A DNA stretch of 64,000 bases, taken from the NCBI RefSeq assembly GCF_014205155.1, contig NZ_JACHMX010000001.1:6510001-6574000 (forward strand), written 5' to 3'. Positions 8,581 to 17,586 of the stretch are shown here, in pieces. The position numbers and the translations under genes were made by a program. The first letter of the stretch is position 1, and each line of letters begins with the position of its first letter. Source of the stretch: Amycolatopsis umgeniensis. Lineage in GTDB: Bacteria; Actinomycetota; Actinomycetes; Mycobacteriales; Pseudonocardiaceae. The notes below the pieces were generated by a model. It was not told where the DNA came from. It was given only the letters and a program-made list of their open reading frames with translations, and searched no databases.

Positions 8581-10857
8581 ATGCACGAGACCGTGTTGAC
8601 CGGGTCCGGCTCCAGCACCGGCGGTCTGGGATTCAAACGGCATCTGCGCGCGGAGATCAGCGAGGGCAACGGCGCATACCTGTTCTCGGAGCAGGGGGTG
8701 ATCGCGATGCGCGGCGCGCAGGTCGCCTCGGTGGCGGCGCTGCTCGACGGCACCCGTGACCTCGACGCGGTTCTGTCCGCCTGCCCGGCGGGGATGAGCG
8801 CCGAGCAGGTCACCGGGGTGCTGGCGCGGTTGGTGGAAGCGGGTCTGGTCACCGTCCGGGTGCCGGACGAGCTCAGCGGGGACGAGCGCGCGCTCGCGTA
8901 CTGGGACGCGTGCGGTCTCGACGCGTCCGCGGTGGCTTGCCGGCAGAAGCCCGCGACGGCGAGCCTGACCGCGATCGGCCGCGGTGTGGACACCTCCCAG
9001 GTGCAGAACGCGCTCGTCGCGAGCGGTATCGAGGTGGTCGGCACCGCCTCCGAACTGGCCATCGTGCTGTGCGACGACTACCTCGACCCGAGGCTGGCCG
9101 AGATCGACGCCGAGCACCGGCGCACCGGCAGGCCGTGGTTGCTGGCGCGGCCGTCGGGTTCGCAGGTGTGGATCGGCCCGATCATGCAACCCGGCCGGTC
9201 CGGCTGCTGGCACTGCCTGACCAACCGGCTGTGGGGGCACCGGCACGCGGAGGCCTGTGTGCAGGAGGTGCTCGGGCACGACGGCCCCGCCTCGTTCCCG
9301 ATGCCCGCCGTGCCGCCGCTGACCGCGGCCGCGTCGCATCTGATCTCCCTCGAAGCGTCCAAATGGCTGGCGGGACACCGGTATCCGGGTCAGCAGGCCG
9401 TCTGGATCCTCGACACCCTCGACCTGCAGGGCAGGCTGCACGAACTGCGGCGGCGCCCGCAGTGTCCGGAATGCGGCGACGACGGGATCGTCGCCGAGCG
9501 GACGGCCGAACCGGTCGTGCTGCGGGAAGCGAAGAAGGCGACCTCGGGCGGTGGCGGGCACCGGACGCTCACCCCGGTCGAGGTGCTCGACCGCTACGGC
9601 CACCTGGTCAGCCCGGTCACCGGCGTCATCAAGGAGATCGCCCGCGACCCGAGGGCGCCGGCGTTCGTGAACGCGTACCGCTCCGGGCTCAACGTCGCGC
9701 GTCGGGTGCGTGGTGAGGCCGGCTTGCAGGCCGGGCTGCGCGGGGACAACGGCGGCAAGGGCGCGAGCCCGCTCGACGCCGAGGTCGGCGCGCTGTGCGA
9801 AGCGATCGAGCGGTTCTCCGCGAACTACCAGGGCGACGAACTGCGGATCCGGGACACCTTCCGCGCGCTCGGCGAGGACGCCGTCCACCCGAACTCGTGC
9901 ATGCTCTTCGACGAGCGCCAGTACGCCGCGCGCGACGAATGGAACGCCAAGCACGCGATCTTCCAGCACGTCCCCGAACGGTTCGATGACAAGGCCGCCG
10001 TCGACTGGACGCCGCTGTGGTCGCTTTCGCAGCAGCGCCGGAAGCTGATGCCGACGGCGTACCTCTACTACGGCGTGCCGCCGGAGTGCGGGATCACGGG
10101 GATGCGCGCCGACTCCAATGGCTGCGCGGCGGGCAGCAGCCTCGAAGACGCGATCCTGCAAGGACTTCTCGAGCTCGTCGAGCGCGACGCCGTCGCGATG
10201 TGGTGGTACAACCGGCTTCCCATGCCCGGCGTCGACATCGCCACGTTCGACGACCCGTGGGCCGAGGAGATGGTCGGGCAGTACGCGCGGGCAGGCCGGG
10301 AACTGTGGGTCCTCGATCTGACCGCGGACCTCGGCGTCCCGGTGATGGTCGCGCTGTCCAGGAGTATCGCCGGGCCGCGCGAGAACGTCATGATGGGATT
10401 CGGCGCCCACCTGGACCCCAGGACGGCGCTGCGGAGGGCGGTCAGCGAGCTCAACCAGATGATCCCCGCGGTGCTCGCGAACGACGTCGAACTCGACGAT
10501 CCCGATGCGGCGCAGTGGCTCCGGCACGCTACGGTCGCCAACCAGCCGTACCTGCGGCCGGCGCCCGGGCGATCGGCGAGACGGGCCGCGGACTTCAAGT
10601 TCGTCCGGCGGCCCGACGTACGGGACGACGTGGAATCACTGGTACGCAAGCTGTCCGCGCTGGGGATGGAGACGCTGGTGCTCGATCAGACCCGACCCGA
10701 CATCGACCTGCCGGTGGTCAGGGTGGTCGTTCCGGGGCTGCGGCCCTTCTGGAGCCGCTTCGCCCCCGGACGGCTGTTCGACGTGCCGGTGCGGCTCGGC
10801 AGGCTCGCCGAACCCACCTCCTACGACCGGCTGAACCCCTTCCCCATGTTCTTGTAG
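8581..10857 (+). CDS. YcaO cyclodehydratase fused to a leader-binding/E1-like domain
   Basis: A 758-residue fusion expected to cyclodehydrate Cys/Ser/Thr of a precursor peptide to azolines using ATP. Residues 1-300 resemble the peptide-binding/E1-like half. They include a four-cysteine zinc site: Cys209 and Cys212 (CWHC), Cys295 and Cys298 (CPEC). The YcaO domain spans about 370-758, with the ATP/Mg residues Glu407, Glu410 and Arg411 and the second set Glu531, Glu534 and Arg535. It ends NPFPMFL, a short version of the Pro-rich tail of azoline-forming YcaO proteins. The SagB gene follows after 18 bp. No precursor peptide is adjacent; the best candidate lies at 35923. Thioamide or amidine chemistry is less likely given SagB. 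Confidence 0.9.
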   Translation: MHETVLTGSGSSTGGLGFKRHLRAEISEGNGAYLFSEQGVIAMRGAQVASVAALLDGTRDLDAVLSACPAGMSAEQVTGVLARLVEAGLVTVRVPDELSGDERALAYWDACGLDASAVACRQKPATASLTAIGRGVDTSQVQNALVASGIEVVGTASELAIVLCDDYLDPRLAEIDAEHRRTGRPWLLARPSGSQVWIGPIMQPGRSGCWHCLTNRLWGHRHAEACVQEVLGHDGPASFPMPAVPPLTAAASHLISLEASKWLAGHRYPGQQAVWILDTLDLQGRLHELRRRPQCPECGDDGIVAERTAEPVVLREAKKATSGGGGHRTLTPVEVLDRYGHLVSPVTGVIKEIARDPRAPAFVNAYRSGLNVARRVRGEAGLQAGLRGDNGGKGASPLDAEVGALCEAIERFSANYQGDELRIRDTFRALGEDAVHPNSCMLFDERQYAARDEWNAKHAIFQHVPERFDDKAAVDWTPLWSLSQQRRKLMPTAYLYYGVPPECGITGMRADSNGCAAGSSLEDAILQGLLELVERDAVAMWWYNRLPMPGVDIATFDDPWAEEMVGQYARAGRELWVLDLTADLGVPVMVALSRSIAGPRENVMMGFGAHLDPRTALRRAVSELNQMIPAVLANDVELDDPDAAQWLRHATVANQPYLRPAPGRSARRAADFKFVRRPDVRDDVESLVRKLSALGMETLVLDQTRPDIDLPVVRVVVPGLRPFWSRFAPGRLFDVPVRLGRLAEPTSYDRLNPFPMFL

Positions 10858-10875
10858 ATCCCGCTGGAGCAACTG

Positions 10876-12345
10876 GTGTCGACTGATCCCCCCGCCGGTG
10901 TGGCCGAGACGATCCCCCTGTGGTCGCTCACCGACGACAGCCTTGTCGAGATCGGTGAGGACGGCTCACTGGTGGTCGTCACCCGGTGGGGGGAGTACGA
11001 CTTCGACCGTGCGGAACCACTGGTCCGGGAATCGTTGCGGCGGATGGCCTTGGGGCCGGTCTCCCTGGCGAACGTGACTTCGTCTTGGGAACCGGTCGAG
11101 CGTGAGCCCGATCTCGAAGGCGAGCTGAGCTGGACGGCCGAGGGCGCCGACGCGCTGCGCCAAGCGCTCAAGGAGCTCGGCGGTTCGGTGGTGCATTCAC
11201 TCGGTCTCGCCGACGGGAAAGGCCCGCTGCTGTCGGTGATCCCGGTGGTGCTCGCGCCCGTGTTCGAGCCGGTGGAGATCCCGGCCGCGCGCCCGATCCG
11301 GTTGTCCCGCTTCTGTTCCCTGCGCTCCGATGCCGACGGGATGGGGCTGGAGTCGCCGTCCGCGCGGTACCGCGTCGTGCTGTACCAGCCGTGGGCGGTG
11401 CACGTTGCCGCGACCTTGGCGACGGCGAAGTCGACGGGGGACATCGCCACCACGACGGGGATCGAGGCCGGCGTGGTCGGCGCGATCGTGTCCTATCTGG
11501 TCGCGGCGGGTGTCGTCCAGATCGCCGGGGAGCACGGCCGGTTCGCCGAGGACGACGACCCCGAGCTGGGCCTGTGGTCCCCGGACGAACTGTTGTTCCA
11601 CACCACGAGCCGGACCTGGCGGCCCGGTGGCCCGGCCGATCTGCCCGGGCTCGGGAAACCGCCGGTGGTCAAGGCCGCCACCGGCGAGGGACCGGTGTAC
11701 GCGCTCTACCGGCCGGATCTGGCCGACCGCGCGGAAACCGATCCGACGCTGACGACGTTGCTGGAGAACGACCACAGCTGCCCCGAATTCACCGAGGGCG
11801 TGCTGTCCGCGGAGCAGATCGGCGAGTTCCTGTTCCGCGGCGCGCGGATCCGGTCGATCGGGCCCGCCCACATGCCCAACGGGCCCAGCCACAGCGCTTC
11901 GCAGCGGCCGTACTTCAGCGTCGCCTGCCTGTACGAGCTCGAGCTGTACGTCTCGGTGAACCGTTGTTCGGGGCTGGATCGCGGGATCTACCACTACGAT
12001 CCGCTCGACCACCGGCTCAGCCTGGTCAACGACGACGAGTCCGATCTCGACGCGATGCTCGACATGGCGATGATCGGCGGCGGCAACCACCGGCGTCCCT
12101 CGGCGCTGATCACGGTGACCGCGCGGATGCCGAGGATGGCGTCGGTACTCGGCGGTGGCGCGTACGCCACGACGCTCGCGCACGTCGGCGCCTTGCAACA
12201 GACGCTTTATCTCGTCGCCCGCGCGATGGGGCTGACCGCGCACGCCGTCCCGGTGGACGCCGGCGACCGCGTCGACCGCGCCCTCAAACTCGAATGGCCC
12301 GCCGAGGTGGGCGTCGGGGAGTGCGCGCTCGATCTCCCGGCTTGA
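10876..12345 (+). CDS. SagB-type FMN dehydrogenase (azoline oxidase)
   Basis: A 489-residue protein of the nitroreductase-like SagB/ThcOx family, which oxidises azolines to azoles with FMN. An N-terminal winged-helix-like region of about 270 residues precedes the FMN domain (about 290-489). The usual motif RPY-PSGGA-LYELELY appears here as RPY-FSVAC-LYELELY (344-358), so the Ser-Gly-Gly core is altered. The rest of the domain looks intact (GIYHYDPLDHRL, LGGGAYATTLAHVGALQQTL). The GTG start lies 18 bp after the YcaO gene, so the two are co-transcribed. Whether the altered motif affects FMN or substrate binding is unknown. Confidence 0.85.
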   Translation: MSTDPPAGVAETIPLWSLTDDSLVEIGEDGSLVVVTRWGEYDFDRAEPLVRESLRRMALGPVSLANVTSSWEPVEREPDLEGELSWTAEGADALRQALKELGGSVVHSLGLADGKGPLLSVIPVVLAPVFEPVEIPAARPIRLSRFCSLRSDADGMGLESPSARYRVVLYQPWAVHVAATLATAKSTGDIATTTGIEAGVVGAIVSYLVAAGVVQIAGEHGRFAEDDDPELGLWSPDELLFHTTSRTWRPGGPADLPGLGKPPVVKAATGEGPVYALYRPDLADRAETDPTLTTLLENDHSCPEFTEGVLSAEQIGEFLFRGARIRSIGPAHMPNGPSHSASQRPYFSVACLYELELYVSVNRCSGLDRGIYHYDPLDHRLSLVNDDESDLDAMLDMAMIGGGNHRRPSALITVTARMPRMASVLGGGAYATTLAHVGALQQTLYLVARAMGLTAHAVPVDAGDRVDRALKLEWPAEVGVGECALDLPA

Positions 12346-12456
12346 CTGAACACCGATCTCGCGTGACTGAACACCGAACTCGCGTGATTGAAGGCGGATC
12401 TCGCGTGTTCCGTCTTCAATCACGCGAGATCGCCTCTCAATCACGCGAGATCGCCG
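12344..12456. repeat. Inverted repeat array with CTCGCGTGA core (array 1)
   Basis: Directly after sagB, three direct units (CTGAACACCGATCTCGCGTGA-like) are followed by two inverted units (TCAATCACGCGAGATCGCC). The RNA could fold into alternative long hairpins. The same core recurs at 31402-31539. It probably serves as a terminator or REP-like intergenic element. Confidence 0.8.
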
Positions 12457-12606
12457 TTCGTGCTGTCGACTCGACCGTTCGCCGATCGCGCAGACCTGGA
12501 TAACGCCTGGACAGACCCCATCTCGATCGCGTGTCGAGTGCTTCGAAATCGGTGACGCGTTTGCTGACCACAGAGGAAAAGCGACGGCGAATCCGAGGTT
12601 GGTCTG

Positions 12607-13509
12607 ATGCAGCTACGAACAGTCGCCACGGCGGCGAACGAGAAAGGCGTCATCGAATCCGGTCGGCTCCTCGAGCCGGCGTCCCCCTTGCAACCCGCGG
12701 TGCTGCAGGCCATCTCAGCGATGCACGCGAGGTATTTCGACCCGATCACCTTGGGCGACTTGGCATCCGAAGTCTTCGTCAGCCCGTTCCACTTCTCGCG
12801 GATCTTCACCAAGGCGACCGGGGTGACCCCCGGCCGGTACCTCACCGCGATCCGGCTCTTCGAAGCGAAACGACTGCTGCTGACGACCTCGCTGACGGTG
12901 TCGGACATCGTGTGCAGCGTCGGCTACAGCAGTGTCGGCACGTTCACCAGCCGCTTCACCCGTGCGGTCGGGATGACCCCGACCCAGTACCGTGACCCCG
13001 AGGTCGGCAAGCTGCTCGTGGCGCTGGCGCCGCATTTCCAGCGGCTCCCCACCCTGGAGGCGTTGCACAGCGCCGGAATGGGCTGCGCCACGATGCGCAG
13101 CGGCACCGGCACGATCAGCGTGCGCGTCGAGACCCCGCGCGGGGCGGGCCCGGCGAGTGTCCTCATCGGACTGTTCGCCGAGTCGATCCCGCAGTGCGGC
13201 CCGGTCGCGTTCGGCGGCAGGGCCAACGTCCTGTCCGCGGACATCGAGATCCAGAACGTCCCCGAAGGCCGCTGGACCGTGATCGCGGTCGCCGAGCACG
13301 CCGCGGGGACGGCGGCCTCTTCGTTCTCCGTGGGCACCTTGCCCGCCCGCGTCGACATCACCCGGTTCGGCCGGGTCCATCTGCGGATGCCGATGCGCAC
13401 CCCGCAGCCGACCGACGCCCCGATGGCGATCACCCTGGCGGGCGGGCCCGCTTCCACCGGCAACCGGATGACCATGCCCGCGCCCGGCTACCTCCGTGCG
13501 GTGGCCTGA
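12607..13509 (+). CDS. AraC-type regulator with N-terminal HTH (copy 1)
   Basis: A 300-residue regulator in which the double helix-turn-helix comes first (about residues 30-130; SPFHFSRIFTKATGVTPGRY, SVGYSSVGTFTSRF). A unique C-terminal domain follows (140-300) instead of the usual N-terminal sensor. The same unusual order and the matching C-terminal stretch (GLFAESIP, NVPEGRW) are seen in the regulator at 44069, so they are paralogues bracketing the locus. It stands between sagB and the UNBL gene, behind its own promoter region, and is followed by a strong terminator. It probably controls the neighbouring enediyne operon. Confidence 0.85.
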   Translation: MQLRTVATAANEKGVIESGRLLEPASPLQPAVLQAISAMHARYFDPITLGDLASEVFVSPFHFSRIFTKATGVTPGRYLTAIRLFEAKRLLLTTSLTVSDIVCSVGYSSVGTFTSRFTRAVGMTPTQYRDPEVGKLLVALAPHFQRLPTLEALHSAGMGCATMRSGTGTISVRVETPRGAGPASVLIGLFAESIPQCGPVAFGGRANVLSADIEIQNVPEGRWTVIAVAEHAAGTAASSFSVGTLPARVDITRFGRVHLRMPMRTPQPTDAPMAITLAGGPASTGNRMTMPAPGYLRAVA

Positions 13510-13523
13510 CCGAACGTTTTGTT

Positions 13524-13562
13524 CCCGCGTTCTCCCGGTCACGCAAACCGGGAGAACGCGGG
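13524..13562 (+). terminator. Terminator hairpin after AraC copy 1
   Basis: A perfect 16-bp stem CCCGCGTTCTCCCGGT / ACCGGGAGAACGCGGG with a 7-base loop, 14 bp after the AraC stop. There is no clear T-run, as is common in actinomycetes. It separates the regulator from the unbLVU operon. Confidence 0.75.
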
Positions 13563-13652
13563 CGCAACCGTGGAGTAGCTGCTCCATCGCCGCACATGTG
13601 AGCCTTTAACCAGTCCTTTGAATCCGAATCCACCCGTTAGGGGGAGAGTGCG

Positions 13653-14630
13653 TTGGGCAATGGTTGGCGCACGTTCAGACGTCGCATGATCACACCGGAT
13701 GTCTCCGAGACGTCGCTGGACAAGCGGGGTTTCCACAAGAAAAGCCCAGCCGCTCAAGAATTGCTGGAGACCGTCGGTGAGAAATTCCTGCTCGGCTACG
13801 CGCACGCTGTCGAAGCGCGCACCGTCGAGCAGGCGGAAGAATGGCTCGAAGACATTCCGGTGAAATACCGCGGTTTCGCCTACGAAGGCGCGGGAATGGG
13901 GTACGGAATGCTGGACGGGCTGCCGGGAGGCGGCCGAGGGCACATCGCGGACTTCCTCGCCGGTCCCGGCGAGAAACACGACTACATCATCTACGTCGGT
14001 GTCGGCTGGGCGATGGCGCGGCTGCCGCGTTTCCGCTGGCCGTCCGCCGAGGACTTCGACCCGTTGCTGCGCTGGCTGGTGCTCGACGGGTACGGCTTCC
14101 ACCAGGCCTATTTCAAGACCGCCAAGTACATCGACGGTCAGTTCCAGGACCAGGACTTCAACTGGCCCAAGGGAAACAACGGCTACTCGTTGCGGGCGAT
14201 CGACCAGGGCATCGGCCGGGCGCTGTGGTTCATCTGCGGCACCGACGTCGATCGTGTCACCGACGCGATCGCGCGCTTCCCCGAGCGGCGCCACGGAGAC
14301 CTCTACGCCGGTGTCGGGCTCGCCTCGACGTACGCGTGCGGTGTCACCTCCGACGAACTGCTGAAGCTGGCCGAGTTCGCCGGTGAGTACCGGGGAAACC
14401 TGGCGCAGGGCAGCGCTTTCGCCGCCGAGGCCCGCGTCCGCGCCGGGCTGCTGATCCCCGAGACCGATGTCGCCACACAGGCCATCTGCGGGCTGCCCGC
14501 CGAGCGTGCCGCGGCCATCACCCAGGAAGTTCGCCCCGCCGTGGTCCGCGACGGCGAGCTCCCGCATTTCGAAACCTGGCGACAGCAGATCGCCGCCGAG
14601 GTACTCACTTCTGGAGGTGCAGGCAAATGA
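13653..14630 (+). CDS. unbL: DUF1702/UNBL enediyne cassette protein (copy 1)
   Basis: A 325-residue soluble protein of the DUF1702 family, one of the proteins that accompany PKSE in enediyne loci (UNBL). Its reaction is unknown. Conserved blocks are RGFAYEGAGMGYGMLDGLPG (74-93) and DQGIGRALWF. The TTG start follows GGGGAG at 7 bases. An ATG nearby is out of frame. Its stop overlaps the UNBV start (AATGA), so unbL-unbV-unbU-P450 are translationally coupled. A second DUF1702 gene lies at 43013, which is unusual for one locus. Confidence 0.88.
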   Translation: MGNGWRTFRRRMITPDVSETSLDKRGFHKKSPAAQELLETVGEKFLLGYAHAVEARTVEQAEEWLEDIPVKYRGFAYEGAGMGYGMLDGLPGGGRGHIADFLAGPGEKHDYIIYVGVGWAMARLPRFRWPSAEDFDPLLRWLVLDGYGFHQAYFKTAKYIDGQFQDQDFNWPKGNNGYSLRAIDQGIGRALWFICGTDVDRVTDAIARFPERRHGDLYAGVGLASTYACGVTSDELLKLAEFAGEYRGNLAQGSAFAAEARVRAGLLIPETDVATQAICGLPAERAAAITQEVRPAVVRDGELPHFETWRQQIAAEVLTSGGAGK

Positions 14631-16591
14631 GGTCGACCCTGGGCTGGCTCCGCAAGCAGCTTGCGGGCATCGTGGCGCTGCTGTTGATGGCGGGACTCTT
14701 CGTGGTGGCGCAGCTGCCGACGGTCTCCACCGCCGAAGCGGACACCATGGCCTCCAAGTACGCGTTCGAACCCTTGACGATCGCCCTGCCGGAGGCGGCG
14801 AAGAGCCAGTCGATCCGCACGGTGAACAAGGAGTACGAACACATCCGCGCCTGGATCTCGTCGGTCGGCGCCGCGATCGCGGTGAACGACCTCGACGGGG
14901 ACAAGCTCGCCAACGACCTGTGCTTCGTGGACCCGCGCAGCGACCAGGTGGTCGTCACCCCGACGCCGGGCAAGGGCGGTGACCGGTACGCGCCGTTCGC
15001 GCTCGACGCGGCGCCGTTGCCGATGGGCAAGTACATCGCACCCATGGGCTGTGTCCCCGCCGACCTGAACGAGGACGGGCGGGTCGACCTGCTGGCCTAC
15101 TACTGGGGCCGTACGCCGATCGCCTTCCTGGCGAAGCCGGTCGCAACCAAACTCGAGCCGTCGGCGTATGAGCCGGTGGAGCTGGTGCCGGGCAACAACT
15201 CCAAGAACGGCGAGTACTCCGGTCCACTGTGGAACACCAACGCCGCGTCCGTCGGTGACTTCGACGGCGACGGCCACCAGGACGTCTTCATCGGCAACTA
15301 CTTCCCCGACAGCGCGGTGCTGGACGACCGGGTCGACGGCGGGGTCGAGATGAACAAATCGATGTCGCACGCCGACAACGCCGGTGGCAAGTACATCCTC
15401 CGGTTCACCGGTGCCACCCAGGGCGCGAAACCGACCGCGACGTTCGCCCTCGACGACAAGGCCATCCCGGCCGACGCCCAGGGCGGCTGGTCGCTCGCGG
15501 CCAGTGCCACCGACGTCGACGGCGACAACCTGCCGGAGCTCTACATCGGCAACGACTTCGGGCACGACCGCCTGCTGTACAACAAGTCCCGCCCCGGCCA
15601 CGTCGAATTCGCCGAGGTGAAGGGGATCCGCGGGGCCGCCGAGCCGAAGTCGAAGGTGCTCGGCAACGACTCCTTCAAGGGCATGGGCGTCGACTTCGCC
15701 GACCTCGACCACGACGGTCTCTACGACCTGTACGTCAGCAACATCACGACGTCGTGGGGTATCGAGGAAAGCCACTTCCAGTTCATGAACACCGCCAAGG
15801 ACACCGCGGATCTGCGCGGCCGTCTGCAGGGCGGTGAGGCACCGTGGGTGGACCGCAGCGCACAGGCGGGCACCGCGTGGTCCGGCTGGGGCTGGGACGT
15901 CAAGATCGCCGACTACAACAACAGCGGCGAGTCCGTGATCACCCAGGCGACCGGTTTCGTCAAGGGTGACGTCAACCGCTGGCCGCAGCTGCAGGAACTG
16001 GCGACGTCCAACGACGAACTGCTGAAGCACCCGTACTTCTGGCCGAACATGGTGGCCGGTGACGACGTCGGCGGCGACCACACGCTGCACTTCTGGGCCA
16101 AGGGATCCGACGGCCGCTACACCGACCTGGCCCCGCGCCTCGGTCTCGCCGTCCCGGTGCCCACTCGCGGCATCGCCACCGGTGACGCCGACGGCGACGG
16201 CAAGCTCGACTTCGCCGTGGCCCGCCAGTGGGAGCAGCCGATCTTCTACCGCAACGTCAGCCCCGACTCCGGGTCGTACTTGAACCTGAAGCTGGTGCAC
16301 GACAAGGCTTCGGCCGAAGGTCCGCTGCCGGCGGCGGGAACCGCGGCGATCGGCGCGCAGGTCACCGTCATCACCCCCGACGGCAAGAAGTACATGGACC
16401 GCGTCGACGGCGGCAGCGGCCACTCCGGCAAGCGCAGCCACGAGGTCCAGATCGGACTCGGCAAGGTCACCGGGCCGGTGAAGGTGTGCCTGCAGTGGCG
16501 CGACCTGACGGGGACCATCCGCACCCAGGAAGTCCAGCTGACCCCGGGCAACCACACGTTCCAGCTCGGCGCTCAGGCTAAGGAGAAGTGA
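14627..16591 (+). CDS. unbV: UNBV enediyne cassette protein, CRTAC1-like
   Basis: A 654-residue exported or membrane-tethered protein. The N-terminus has a hydrophobic signal segment (12-35). The body is an FG-GAP/VCBS beta-propeller with calcium-binding loops such as DFDGDG at 211-216 and DADGDG at 520-525. An ASPIC/UnbV domain closes the chain (about 545-650). UNBV is a constant member of the enediyne cassette, with unknown chemistry. Its outward location suggests late maturation, export or protection rather than chain assembly. It is coupled to unbL upstream and unbU downstream. Confidence 0.92.
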   Translation: MRSTLGWLRKQLAGIVALLLMAGLFVVAQLPTVSTAEADTMASKYAFEPLTIALPEAAKSQSIRTVNKEYEHIRAWISSVGAAIAVNDLDGDKLANDLCFVDPRSDQVVVTPTPGKGGDRYAPFALDAAPLPMGKYIAPMGCVPADLNEDGRVDLLAYYWGRTPIAFLAKPVATKLEPSAYEPVELVPGNNSKNGEYSGPLWNTNAASVGDFDGDGHQDVFIGNYFPDSAVLDDRVDGGVEMNKSMSHADNAGGKYILRFTGATQGAKPTATFALDDKAIPADAQGGWSLAASATDVDGDNLPELYIGNDFGHDRLLYNKSRPGHVEFAEVKGIRGAAEPKSKVLGNDSFKGMGVDFADLDHDGLYDLYVSNITTSWGIEESHFQFMNTAKDTADLRGRLQGGEAPWVDRSAQAGTAWSGWGWDVKIADYNNSGESVITQATGFVKGDVNRWPQLQELATSNDELLKHPYFWPNMVAGDDVGGDHTLHFWAKGSDGRYTDLAPRLGLAVPVPTRGIATGDADGDGKLDFAVARQWEQPIFYRNVSPDSGSYLNLKLVHDKASAEGPLPAAGTAAIGAQVTVITPDGKKYMDRVDGGSGHSGKRSHEVQIGLGKVTGPVKVCLQWRDLTGTIRTQEVQLTPGNHTFQLGAQAKEK

Positions 16592-16596
16592 CCGTC

Positions 16597-17586
16597 ATGG
16601 CTGAGCAGACACTCACCGCACCGAAGAGCAACAAGACGATCACGGCCCTTCGCCGGTTCGCGATCTCGATCACCATCTTCAACATCATCGGCTACACCGT
16701 GCTCGGTTTCGAGCAGCCGTACGTCTATCCGTTCATCGCGCTGGCGACGGCGTACACCACGGAAATCCTGCTGGAGATCATCGGGGCGCGCGTCCAGGGG
16801 CGTGACGTCCGCTTCCGGGGCAACGGTTTCAAGGGACTGGTGGAGTTCCTGTTCCCGGCGCACATCACCGGTCTCGCGCTGAACATGCTGACCTACGTCA
16901 ACGACCAGGTCCTCGTGATGATCTTCGGCGTGGTGGTCGCCGTCGGTGCCAAGTGGGTCCTCCAGGCCCCGGTGCGCGGCAGGCTCCGGCACTACATGAA
17001 CCCGTCGAACTTCGGCATCACGATCATCCTGCTGGTGTTCCCCTGGGCGAGCATCGCGCCGCCCTATCACTTCACCGAGCAGGTCGACTCGTGGGTCGGC
17101 TGGCTGATCGTCGGCATCATCATGATCTCGGGCACCGTGCTCAACGCGCTGCTGACCCAGCGGATGTGGCTGATCGGCGCCTGGCTGATCACGTTCGCGC
17201 TGCAGGCGATCATCCGTGGCCTGGTGTTCGACACCGCCATCCCCGGCGCGCTCGGGATGATGACGGGCGTGGCGTTCGTGCTCTACACGAACTACATGGT
17301 CACCGACCCGGGCACGACCCCGTCGAAGCCCGCGTCGCAGATGCTGTTCGGTTCGGGGGTGGCGATCGCCTACGGGTTCTTCATGGTGGTCCACGTGGCG
17401 TACGGCCTCTTCCTCGCCACCGCCCTGGTCTGCCTGATCCGCGGGATGTTCCTGTGGGGCCTGCACTTCTCGCAGAAGGCCACCGCCAAGTGGGAGGCCG
17501 AGCAGGCGAAGTCGGCCGAGGTCACCAGCCTGCCCAAGCCGGCGGAGAAGCCGGAAACCGAAGAGACCGGGGCCGTGGCGGCATGA
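16597..17586 (+). CDS. unbU: UNBU enediyne cassette membrane protein
   Basis: A 329-residue protein with about eight to nine membrane helices, related to the NQR2/RnfD fold (NPSNFGITIILLVFPWASI) and always found with PKSE. Its role is unproven; redox membrane transport is a plausible guess. I chose ATG 16597, 11 bases after AGGAG at 16581-16585; the GTG at 16588 is too close to that site. It overlaps the P450 gene by four bases. A charged cytoplasmic tail (Lys/Glu/Ala-rich) ends the protein. Confidence 0.9.
   Translation: MAEQTLTAPKSNKTITALRRFAISITIFNIIGYTVLGFEQPYVYPFIALATAYTTEILLEIIGARVQGRDVRFRGNGFKGLVEFLFPAHITGLALNMLTYVNDQVLVMIFGVVVAVGAKWVLQAPVRGRLRHYMNPSNFGITIILLVFPWASIAPPYHFTEQVDSWVGWLIVGIIMISGTVLNALLTQRMWLIGAWLITFALQAIIRGLVFDTAIPGALGMMTGVAFVLYTNYMVTDPGTTPSKPASQMLFGSGVAIAYGFFMVVHVAYGLFLATALVCLIRGMFLWGLHFSQKATAKWEAEQAKSAEVTSLPKPAEKPETEETGAVAA

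Noticed and set aside
8431..10527. A 698-codon antisense frame over the YcaO gene
   Set aside because: The composition is typical of a reverse-strand shadow and there is no recognisable domain.
14303..16555. A 750-codon antisense frame over unbV
   Set aside because: Low-complexity shadow of a clearly coding gene on the other strand.
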